From assembly GCA_031363085.1 (NCBI GenBank), contig JANLTU010000062.1, positions 1 through 23,688 of the forward strand: a DNA stretch of 23,688 nt, in the 5' to 3' direction. A program made the translations under genes and the position numbers. The stretch comes from UBA6921 sp031363085. Its GTDB lineage: Bacteria; Pseudomonadota; Gammaproteobacteria; SG8-11. Every line of letters begins with the position of its first letter. The stretch's first letter is position 1. The notes beneath the pieces were generated by a model. It did no database searches. It was not told the origin of the DNA and saw only the letters and a program-made list of their open reading frames with translations. Below, in pieces: positions 7,937 through 14,311 of this stretch.

Positions 7937-8803
7937 TCAGAAACGCCAACCCACAGTGAGTGCGCCGCTACTAATGCGACGGGAAAAGCCGCGATCTTTC
8001 CAATACATCAACGCGCTACCCGTGGTGATGGATGTAAATGCCCTGCGCTGCACACCGAAGCTGTATTCGCCCGCAACGCTGAAGCCCAGTGTCGTTAAGA
8101 CGCGATTGTAGTCGGTGCGCTCCTTCCATGCGCTGTTGGCATCTTCCCGTACCAGCGTGATGTCGAAAAAATTCAAATTCAAAAACGGGCCGCCATACAG
8201 CAGAAATCCGTGTGATCCACGTACGCCGGCGACTACCGATCCGTCCAAGCTGTAGTGATTGTAGTCAGCATGCCAATGACAGCCGCACGCTTCTTGCGCA
8301 TACCATAGTACTAATCCTGATTGCGTTTTCTCTCCTGCGCTGCTTTTGTCGTGCCCCACAGAGACGCTTACTGCGATCGGACGATTACCGGCGCTGCTAC
8401 GTTCTAATGGCTCACCAGCGACTTGATATACAACACCCGCGAGTAAGAGGCGGTCGCGATTGGTACCGGCGAATATCTGCACATGCTCGGCGATGTTAAA
8501 ATTTAGATCATATGCCGGAACCGGCTCAGATTTGGAATCGTCCAGATCGCGGCCGAGTTGGGGTTGAGCGCCGCTCAGGTTGTTGAGCAGCGTTACATTG
8601 CTGCCACGCAGACCGATGGCAACACCACTCGAATAGCGCGCCTCGCGCAGTTCGGGAGAATGAATATGGCCAATGTCAATCGGCGCACTCAAGCGACCAC
8701 TAACGCCGCAGGCAGATAATGCGCTGTAAAGAAAAAACAAAAACGGGGTCAGGCTTGTATAATTGTATTGTTTTGATGGGCAACCTTTTAAATGCAATGA
8801 CAC
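7937..8803 (-). CDS. putative lipoprotein / outer-membrane beta-barrel protein
   Basis: I do not recognise a family. From the GTG at 8803 the product is 288 residues. A positively charged start is followed by a hydrophobic run and a lipobox LSAC (Cys32), suggesting lipidation after signal peptidase II cleavage. The mature part alternates polar and hydrophobic residues, has several aromatic-rich strands (GFLLYGGPFLNLNFFDITLV, SGALTVGWRF) and ends in Phe, as many outer-membrane barrels do. GTG 8803 is chosen because AGGAG lies eight bases upstream. A GTG at 8848 would add 15 residues without a ribosome-binding site. Residues about 12-20 are encoded by interspersed repeat copy B, so the original 5' end may have been replaced. 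Lipoprotein and barrel are both inferences and may not both hold. Confidence 0.6.
   Translation of the reverse strand: MSLHLKGCPSKQYNYTSLTPFLFFLYSALSACGVSGRLSAPIDIGHIHSPELREARYSSGVAIGLRGSNVTLLNNLSGAQPQLGRDLDDSKSEPVPAYDLNFNIAEHVQIFAGTNRDRLLLAGVVYQVAGEPLERSSAGNRPIAVSVSVGHDKSSAGEKTQSGLVLWYAQEACGCHWHADYNHYSLDGSVVAGVRGSHGFLLYGGPFLNLNFFDITLVREDANSAWKERTDYNRVLTTLGFSVAGEYSFGVQRRAFTSITTGSALMYWKDRGFSRRISSGALTVGWRF
8744..8770 (+). repeat. interspersed repeat, copy B, inside lipoprotein N-region
   Basis: It begins CGGGGTCAGGCTTGTATAAT and continues TGTATTG. It is nearly identical to copy A (667-703) and in the same orientation. On the minus strand it is read in frame as residues about 12-20 of the lipoprotein (QYNYTSLTP), immediately before the hydrophobic core of the signal peptide. 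Confidence 0.6.
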
Positions 8804-8816
8804 AATCTCGTCTCCT
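8801..8816 (-). promoter_or_regulatory. ribosome-binding site deciding the lipoprotein start
   Basis: On the minus strand AGGAGA (8816-8811) precedes GTG (8803-8801), with eight bases between AGGAG and the GTG. No comparable site precedes the upstream GTG at 8848 or the TTG codons downstream, so this site favours the 288-residue form. Confidence 0.5.
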
Positions 8817-8954
8817 GGACGACGAACACTGGAAAACCATCTAGGCACAGCGTGAATACTGCCAACAATTCAATGCAGCACTCGCGATGCAAAACATCCG
8901 TCACGTCACGGCCGCAGCCCCAAGCACTTGGCACACAATCGGTTGCGGCGTGAA

Positions 8955-9365
8955 CTACTTTACGTAGTCGTAGAGCGGCTTGCCCTTGTCGACAATGTGT
9001 ACGGTGAACAGCTTCAATGCGCTGTCGCCGACAACCTTGAACGCCCCGTGCTTGATATCGCGGAGGTTTAAGATCGTCGTACCGGTAGGTAGCATGATGG
9101 GTTCTTTGTCCGGTATCTGCACCATAGCTCCTTGGATAACGTACGCAGTTTCGACGCCGTGATGGATATGCAGATTGAGGCTCTCGCCCGGTTTGTATTC
9201 CGCAATCGAAGTAATCACTTCCATGCCCGGTGCACCAGAGAGGTCTGCGCGCTTTTGTTCAACGCGTTGCGGCGAATCGTCGGTGGTTTGCGCGGCCAGT
9301 GCTGTGGCACCGCGGAGGGTGAGCAGTGCAATGCTCGTTAACATCCGTATCAATCTCATTTCCAT
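8955..9365 (-). CDS. periplasmic cupin-domain protein
   Basis: A 136-residue protein with an N-terminal signal peptide (hydrophobic run ending ATALAAQ at about residues 21-27) and one cupin barrel. Motif 1 is complete: the segment starting GESLNLHIHH fits G(X)5HXH(X)3E(X)6G with all metal-binding His and Glu present. Motif 2 is partial: LPTGTTILNLRDIKHG keeps P-x-G and a His. A metal-binding secreted cupin is well supported; whether it is an enzyme or a small-molecule sensor is not. ATG 9365 has AGGAGA seven bases upstream, a strong start. It lies leftward and 151 bases upstream of the lipoprotein start. No direct link to the EPS pathway can be shown. Confidence 0.82.
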   Translation of the reverse strand: MEMRLIRMLTSIALLTLRGATALAAQTTDDSPQRVEQKRADLSGAPGMEVITSIAEYKPGESLNLHIHHGVETAYVIQGAMVQIPDKEPIMLPTGTTILNLRDIKHGAFKVVGDSALKLFTVHIVDKGKPLYDYVK

Positions 9366-9552
9366 TATTGAGTCTCCTTAGGTGAGTTAAATGCCTGCCG
9401 AAGCAGTGTGCTCTTGGGTTATTTACACCGTCAAGCAAATCGTGACGTGGGTAGCGGAAGGGTGAACCGAAATGTTTTTAGAAACCTAACATCCAAATGA
9501 ATGGGTAGGTTTTCGATGAAGACAGATAACACCCTGGAATGGTGTTAAAAAT

Positions 9553-9577
9553 GGGGTCGGGTTTGCCTAATTGCATT
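9553..9577 (+). repeat. interspersed repeat, copy C
   Basis: It begins GGGGTCGGGTTTGCCTAATT and ends GCATT. It is more diverged than copies A and B (TGCC instead of TGTA before TAATT), but has the same core and orientation. It sits just after a 7-bp hairpin with a seven-base loop at 9527-9547. Confidence 0.55.
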
Positions 9578-9743
9578 TCACAGTTTAGTTTTTAATCAGT
9601 AGTAGAATCACGAAACTAAAATTATCGACTATTGGTTTTAGCCGATCAGGAACCTGAGTGGATGGTCATTCAGTTTAACGTCGCAACACTGTTTTGTATT
9701 TTTATGAGTTTGTTCAATTTTTATGTCTCGCCTAAACTACAAT

Positions 9744-9776
9744 GCTAGGTATTGCGTAGATCAATACCAAGCTAGC
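9744..9776. repeat. bulged inverted repeat before ligase 2
   Basis: GCTAGGTATTG (9744-9754) pairs with CAATACC (9762-9768) and, after a four-base bulge, TAGC (9773-9776). The perfect part is 7 bp around CGTAGAT. It follows a possible -10 (TACAAT, 9738-9743), so it would lie at the transcription start. An operator or 5'-leader hairpin is possible; there is no T-run. Confidence 0.35.
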
Positions 9777-9801
9777 GTCATGCCCGCGAAGGCACGCATC
9801 C
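9776..9801. repeat. dispersed-repeat-like sequence (CGTCATGCCCGCGAAGGC type)
   Basis: CGTCATGCCCGCGAAGGC followed by ACGCATCC resembles the widespread intergenic palindromic repeat with CGTCAT-CCCGCG-AAGGCGGG-AT-CC structure. The right arm is degraded here. Its presence argues that the in-frame extension of ligase 2 upstream of 9855 is not protein-coding. Confidence 0.4.
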
Positions 9802-9854
9802 TGAAACGGCCGAAAATACTGACTTTCCGCGTTCACCCAACATTCGGAACATCA

Positions 9855-11408
9855 ATGCTCCCGCGCCCGCTACGACGATTACACGACAGCCTGTTGAACA
9901 GCAGCACTCGATTGCCCGACAAGCTGGCCGTAGTCGTCGAAGGCAAACCCTACAGTTACGCGCAATTGTTAGACAGCGCCATGCGGCTGGCCGAAGCATT
10001 GCGCGCGCGCGGTGTGCAGCGTGGCGACCGTGTCGCCATTTATATGGACAATACTTGGCCCTGCGTAGTGTCGATTTACGCGGTGTTGATGGCGGGCGGC
10101 GTGTTTCTGGTGATCAATCCGCAAACCAAGGGCGACAAGCTGGAGTTCATTCTCGACGACAGTGATACCAAATTATTGATTACCGACGGACACTTGGCGT
10201 CGGTGTTTGTGCCGCTGCTGTCGAAGCTCCCCAAGCTTGCGGGGGTGATTTGTTCGGGCCAAGCGCCCGTCGCAGCGACGGTTGATTCATTTGACGCTGT
10301 GTTACGCGATACTGCACCGCTCGCGCTTCCGATACCGGTCATTCCGCTCGATCTGGCAGCGTTGATTTACACCTCGGGCAGCACCGGCAATCCTAAAGGC
10401 GTGATGCAAACGCATCAGTCGATGTTGTTCGCCGCCGGCAGTTTGGTCGAATATTTACGCCTGGATGAAACACAGCGCATCTTTTGTGTTCTACCGGTGG
10501 CGTTCGATTACGGTTTGTACCAACTGTTGATGGCAGTGCAGCTTGGCGCCACGCTGGTGCTGGAGCGTTCGTTCACCTATCCAGCGCAAATTTTCGCGCG
10601 CATGCAAGAGTATCAGGTCACGGCATTTCCAGGGGTGCCGACGATTTTCGCGTTGTTGCTGTCTGCACATGGCCGCAGCCCGCTGTGTTTTCCGTCGGTG
10701 ACGCGCGTTACCAATACCGCTGCGGCGTTGCCGGACGAATTTGTAGCGCGCCTGCGCGAAGTGTTTCCTAATGCACTGCTCTACAAGATGTACGGGCTCA
10801 CCGAATGCAAACGCGTGAGCTATCTGGAGCCGGAGCTGGTTGATGTCAAGCCCGGTTCCGTCGGCACAGCGATTCCCGGCACCGAAATCTATTTGCTGTC
10901 GCCCGACGGCGCGCCGGTGCCGCCCGGAGAAACCGGCGTGCTGCACGTACGGGGCCCGCATGTCATGCTCGGCTACTGGAAGCGGCCCGACTTGAGCGCG
11001 CACATGTTGAAGCCCGGCAAACTGCCCGGCGAACGGATCCTGTGCACGCAAGATTTTTTCCGGATGGATGCCGACGGATTTTTGTATTTCGTCGGCCGCA
11101 ACGACGACATCATCAAAACACGTGGCGAGAAGGTCAGCCCGGTGGAGGTCGAGAACGCGCTGCATAGCATCGCCGGGATTCGCGAGGCTGCCGTAGTCGG
11201 CGTGCCTGACGAGGTGCTAGGGCAGGCGATTCGCGCCTATGTCGTGGTGGAGCCAGGTATGGTCTTGAGCGATAAACAAATTCGCGCCGCCTGTCTGACC
11301 CGGCTGGAAAACTTTATGGTACCAAAAGAAGTGATCATTGTTCCGGACCTGCCGAAGACGGCCACCGGGAAAGTCAGCAAAAAATTGCTGCTGGAGCTGT
11401 CGTCTTAA
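9855..11408 (+). CDS. second AMP-forming acyl-CoA ligase
   Basis: A 517-residue adenylate-forming enzyme, paralogous in layout to the ligase at 6169-7761. LIYTSGSTGNPKGVMQTH (about 170-187) is the P-loop, YGLTECKR the A5 motif, GETGVLHVRGPHVMLGYW the A6/A7 region, TRGEKVSPVEVENAL the A8 hinge, and TATGKVSKK the A10 motif with the catalytic lysine. It is thus catalytically complete and should activate a carboxylate as an acyl-adenylate, then pass it to CoA or a carrier. ATG 9855 (MLPRPLRRLHDSLLN) starts where the family normally begins. The frame is open to 9723, but that stretch contains repeats. A weak CGGAA lies about eight bases upstream. The stop overlaps the next start (TAATG), so it is coupled to the HemK-like gene. 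Confidence 0.88.
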   Translation: MLPRPLRRLHDSLLNSSTRLPDKLAVVVEGKPYSYAQLLDSAMRLAEALRARGVQRGDRVAIYMDNTWPCVVSIYAVLMAGGVFLVINPQTKGDKLEFILDDSDTKLLITDGHLASVFVPLLSKLPKLAGVICSGQAPVAATVDSFDAVLRDTAPLALPIPVIPLDLAALIYTSGSTGNPKGVMQTHQSMLFAAGSLVEYLRLDETQRIFCVLPVAFDYGLYQLLMAVQLGATLVLERSFTYPAQIFARMQEYQVTAFPGVPTIFALLLSAHGRSPLCFPSVTRVTNTAAALPDEFVARLREVFPNALLYKMYGLTECKRVSYLEPELVDVKPGSVGTAIPGTEIYLLSPDGAPVPPGETGVLHVRGPHVMLGYWKRPDLSAHMLKPGKLPGERILCTQDFFRMDADGFLYFVGRNDDIIKTRGEKVSPVEVENALHSIAGIREAAVVGVPDEVLGQAIRAYVVVEPGMVLSDKQIRAACLTRLENFMVPKEVIIVPDLPKTATGKVSKKLLLELSS

Positions 11409-12301
11409 TGAGCGACTCGCGGCTGTACCAGGAGTGCTATACGCGGTTGTCCGCCGAGCTTCGGACCTTGCCGGACCATCCGGAGGAAACCTGCGCGAGC
11501 ACCTTGCGCGCCTTGTGGCAAACGGCGGCGGGGGCACCGATGTCGGCAGAGTTGGCGCTCACTTGCGCCTCCCCTGATCTGAACTCGCAGCAAGAGGGGG
11601 CATTACGTGACTTAATCGCACGGCGCCTTGCCGGCACGCCCCTGGCGCATCTGACCAGCCGCCAACGGTTCATGGCCATGGAAATGTTGGCCGGCCCGGA
11701 AGCGCTGGTGCCGCGCAAAGAAACTGAGTTATTGGCGCGCGCGGCCATCACGCTGTGCACGCAATCGGGAGAATTAAACGTTCTCGATGTCTGCACCGGC
11801 TCCGGCAATGTCGCATTGGCGATTGCGCATCACGTGGCGGCGGCGCAGGTGTACGCGGCCGATTTAAGTGAGACCGCAGTGGACTTGGCCCGGCGCAATG
11901 CAGCGCACTTGGGTTTAAGCGCGCGTGCAGAATTTCGCGCCGGCGATTTGCTTGCACCTTTCGACAGCGCCGAATTTCACGGCCGCGTGGATGTCTTGAC
12001 CTGCAACCCGCCGTACATCAATAGCGCCAAAGTGAGCCAAATGGCGCCTGAAATCGCCGTGCACGAACCGCACCTGGCGTTTGACGGCGGGCCGTTCGGG
12101 ATTGCGATCTTGATGCGCTTGCTGGACGCCGCGCCGCGCTTTGTGCGGCCCGGCGGTTGGTTGGTATTTGAGGTGGGTTTGGGTCAAGGACCGGCACTGA
12201 TGAAACGCTTGCAGAACACGCCGGCGTTCGGCGCACTGCGTAACGTGCAGGACACCGCCGGCGCGATCCGCGCGATTCTTGCGCAGCGTTCCTTGGCCTA
12301 A
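11408..12301 (+). CDS. HemK/PrmC-like N5-glutamine methyltransferase family protein
   Basis: A 297-residue protein with the two-part PrmC layout: an N-terminal helical region (1 to about 100) and a SAM methyltransferase domain. LDVCTGSGNVALAIA (126-140) is the SAM-binding loop. CNPPYI (199-204) is the N-P-P-Y catalytic motif of enzymes that methylate the amide or amine nitrogen of Gln, Asn or adenine. EPHLAFDGGPFG and GWLVFEVGLGQG also fit PrmC. True PrmC methylates release factors and is usually next to prfA. Here it is translationally coupled to an acyl-CoA ligase and followed by a NadE-like gene, so a different, pathway-specific nitrogen or carboxyl acceptor is plausible. I therefore give no gene symbol. 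ATG 11408 overlaps the ligase stop by one base. Confidence 0.8.
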   Translation: MSDSRLYQECYTRLSAELRTLPDHPEETCASTLRALWQTAAGAPMSAELALTCASPDLNSQQEGALRDLIARRLAGTPLAHLTSRQRFMAMEMLAGPEALVPRKETELLARAAITLCTQSGELNVLDVCTGSGNVALAIAHHVAAAQVYAADLSETAVDLARRNAAHLGLSARAEFRAGDLLAPFDSAEFHGRVDVLTCNPPYINSAKVSQMAPEIAVHEPHLAFDGGPFGIAILMRLLDAAPRFVRPGGWLVFEVGLGQGPALMKRLQNTPAFGALRNVQDTAGAIRAILAQRSLA

Positions 12302-12343
12302 TATTTACTGATCTATTTTGAGCAAGCCTTTGAGCGAGCCGCC

Positions 12344-13309
12344 ATGACATTGAACGACGCTATTTTAAAACTCGACGACGCAGCGGAAGTCGCGCGCATC
12401 GCTGCGTCGATGCGCCAGATCCTCAGCCAGGACATCCATCGGCGCGGATTTGTGATTGCGATTTCCGGCGGCGTCGACAGCGCCGTGTGTGCAGCCTTGT
12501 GTGTGCACGCCGTCGGGGCAAAAAAAGTATTCGGCTTGTTGCTGCCGGAACGCGACTCGTCGTCACAAAGCGTCACGCGCGGCAAACTGGTCGCGCAGCA
12601 GTTGGGTATTGAATATGAAATTTTCGACATCGCGCCGGTGCTTGATGCTTACGGCTGCTACCGCTGGCGCGACGCTGCGATTCGCACGTTGTTCCCCAAT
12701 TACGATTCCACCTGGAAAAATAAACTCGCCTTGAGCGGCGGCTTGGAAGGCAACTACAATTTTTTCAAAATCGTCGTGCAGGATCCGGCCGGGGCATTGC
12801 ACGAAGCACGGCTGGGTTTAAAAGAATATTTGCAGATCGTGGCGGCGACCAATTTCAAACAGCGCACCCGCAAAACCATGGAGTATTTTCACGCCGACCG
12901 GTTGAATTACGCGGTGATCGGCACGCCCAACCGGCTGGAGTACGACCAAGGTTTTTTTGTCAAGAACGGCGACGGTTCGGCCGACGTGAAGCCCATCGCG
13001 CATCTGTACAAGACGCAGGTTTACGCCTTGGCCAAACACTTAAACTTGCCAGAGGAAGTTGCAACCGCCGCACCGACGACGGATACCTACAGTCTGGCGC
13101 AGGGGCAGGATGAATTTTATTTCGGCTTGCCGTATCAACAGATGGACGTGGCGCTGTGGGCCTATATACATCACGCTCCGGCAGGTGAGTTGGCGCAGTA
13201 TCTAAAAATCACCGAGCCCGCTGCGCAGGCCGTGTACAAGGACATCGAAGCCAAACGCCGCGCCGCGCACTATCTGCACCACGCGCCGGTAGTATTAGCC
13301 GCCGGGTAA
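12344..13309 (+). CDS. NadE-like NH3-dependent ATP-pyrophosphatase
   Basis: A 321-residue member of the NAD synthetase/N-type ATP-PPase family. SGGVDS (41-46) is the PP-loop that binds ATP. GTPNRLEYDQGFFVKNGDGS (193-212) and PIAHLYKTQVYALAKHL (217-233) are the family's second substrate region. No glutaminase (nitrilase) domain is fused, so it would use free ammonia or another amine. It is longer than ammonia-dependent NadE (about 270 residues), with an extended segment around residues 97-170. It lies 42 bases after the HemK-like gene in an EPS locus. It could therefore amidate an adenylated carboxylate on a sugar or acyl group rather than make NAD; a housekeeping NadE role is the alternative. 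The last 15 bases overlap the converging deacetylase gene. Confidence 0.82.
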   Translation: MTLNDAILKLDDAAEVARIAASMRQILSQDIHRRGFVIAISGGVDSAVCAALCVHAVGAKKVFGLLLPERDSSSQSVTRGKLVAQQLGIEYEIFDIAPVLDAYGCYRWRDAAIRTLFPNYDSTWKNKLALSGGLEGNYNFFKIVVQDPAGALHEARLGLKEYLQIVAATNFKQRTRKTMEYFHADRLNYAVIGTPNRLEYDQGFFVKNGDGSADVKPIAHLYKTQVYALAKHLNLPEEVATAAPTTDTYSLAQGQDEFYFGLPYQQMDVALWAYIHHAPAGELAQYLKITEPAAQAVYKDIEAKRRAAHYLHHAPVVLAAG

Positions 13310-14311
13310 GTGCTTGAGATGTGCCTGCACACCACCTCTGGCAGCAGCGGCAACACCGCCATGCAGTGCATAAATGAATTCTGCGTCCGTCAGGTTGGCA
13401 CCGACACCCATACGCGGCAGTTCAAACACATCACTGCGCGGTGTGATCGTCTGGGTCAGCGCCGTGAAGACCGCGCGGTAGCCCGCCTTTATCGCCATGT
13501 CGCGGTGGGCCGCAGTGTAATCGTCGGGATTGCCGTGTGGATAAGCAAAATAGCCGACCGGGCCGATCTGGGTTTCTAGCAGGGCCTTGGTATCGACAAT
13601 TTCGGCACGTGCTTGCGACAAGTTTAAATTGCTCAAGCGCCAATGGTTTTGGGTGTGGGCGCCGAATCCGAACAGACCCGAATCCCGCAGTTGGCGAATC
13701 TCATCCCAGTTCAGCGCGCTGAATAATTTACGGACTTCGCCGCGTTCAATCTGCATGCGGGTTAATTGCGCTGCGGCGAGCAATTGGTCCACTCGCGCTG
13801 GAATATTTTCGGGTGCAGTGCTTTTAAATATAGAAGCAATCACACGATAACTTGCAACCCGTGCGTCGACGCTATTAATTGACAAGGTTTGGCCCGCGAA
13901 GGCGAGCGTAGTGCAAGTGCTTTGCGCCAGCGCACATGCGGCCCATTCGGGCCACAACATCTGCCCGTCGGAAATAAAACCGCTGGTGATGAACAGCGTG
14001 GCCGGTATGTTGTAGCGGCGCAGAATGGGTAACGCGTGGGTCAGATTGTTGCGGTAGCCGTCGTCGAACGTGAGCGCGACGGTGTGCGGCGGAATCTTTC
14101 CGCGCGCGATTTCGTCCAATAACACCGACAATGAAACGCAGCGAAAATGTTGCGACAAATAAGCGATCTGCCGCTCGAACACCAGCGCAGTCAGATGGTG
14201 CCAGACGGGGAACGGCAACGCTTCCGGCAGCACGCTATGGTAGGTGAGGATGAGAGCCTCGTGCCGATAAACAAAGGAACGCAGGCGCTGTTTAAGAGTG
14301 CTAATAAACAT
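13295..14311 (-). CDS. polysaccharide deacetylase (NodB-type, CE4)
   Basis: A 338-residue NodB-homology protein. LTFDDGY (80-86) gives the Asp-Asp of motif 1, GAHTQNH (217-223) the His-x3-His metal site of motif 2, and YFAYPHGNPDDY the motif 3 region. ILTYHSVL near the N-terminus is typical of the family. It probably removes N-acetyl groups from the exported or nascent glycan. No signal peptide is clear: the N-terminus is basic and only briefly hydrophobic, so it could be cytoplasmic or membrane-associated. ATG 14311 overlaps the end of the GNAT-like gene by 11 bases, and a GGGGGA lies seven bases upstream. It is the last gene of the leftward flippase operon. Confidence 0.88.
   Translation of the reverse strand: MFISTLKQRLRSFVYRHEALILTYHSVLPEALPFPVWHHLTALVFERQIAYLSQHFRCVSLSVLLDEIARGKIPPHTVALTFDDGYRNNLTHALPILRRYNIPATLFITSGFISDGQMLWPEWAACALAQSTCTTLAFAGQTLSINSVDARVASYRVIASIFKSTAPENIPARVDQLLAAAQLTRMQIERGEVRKLFSALNWDEIRQLRDSGLFGFGAHTQNHWRLSNLNLSQARAEIVDTKALLETQIGPVGYFAYPHGNPDDYTAAHRDMAIKAGYRAVFTALTQTITPRSDVFELPRMGVGANLTDAEFIYALHGGVAAAARGGVQAHLKHLPGG

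Larger units (their letters stand above)
9366..9854. other. 489-base divergent intergenic region
   Basis: This region separates the leftward cupin from the rightward ligase 2 operon. It holds a 7-bp hairpin (TAACACC 9527-9533 / GGTGTTA 9541-9547), repeat copy C (9553-9577), a bulged palindrome (9744-9776) and a dispersed-repeat-like sequence (9776-9801). A TACAAT hexamer at 9738-9743 is a possible -10 for ligase 2, but no good -35 lies at the right distance. Base composition from about 9580 to 9760 is A+T-rich compared with the flanking genes, as expected of a promoter region. The frame of ligase 2 is open back to 9723, but this extension overlaps the repeats and looks non-coding. Confidence 0.55.

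Noticed and set aside
8929..8946. Sigma54-like TGGCAC ... TTGC
   Set aside because: The two elements are eight bases apart instead of the required five, and no gene follows at a suitable distance.
9527..9547. 7-bp hairpin considered as a terminator
   Set aside because: It is followed by A residues on the plus strand and by no T-run on the minus strand, and neither neighbouring gene ends near it.
9723..9854. 44-codon N-terminal extension of ligase 2
   Set aside because: It covers a bulged palindrome and a dispersed-repeat-like sequence. Family members begin near residue MLPRPLRRLHDSLLN, so ATG 9855 is preferred.
10491..11165. 224-codon antisense frame inside ligase 2
   Set aside because: It is antisense to strongly conserved adenylation motifs; its length is explained by G+C-rich codon bias on the other strand.
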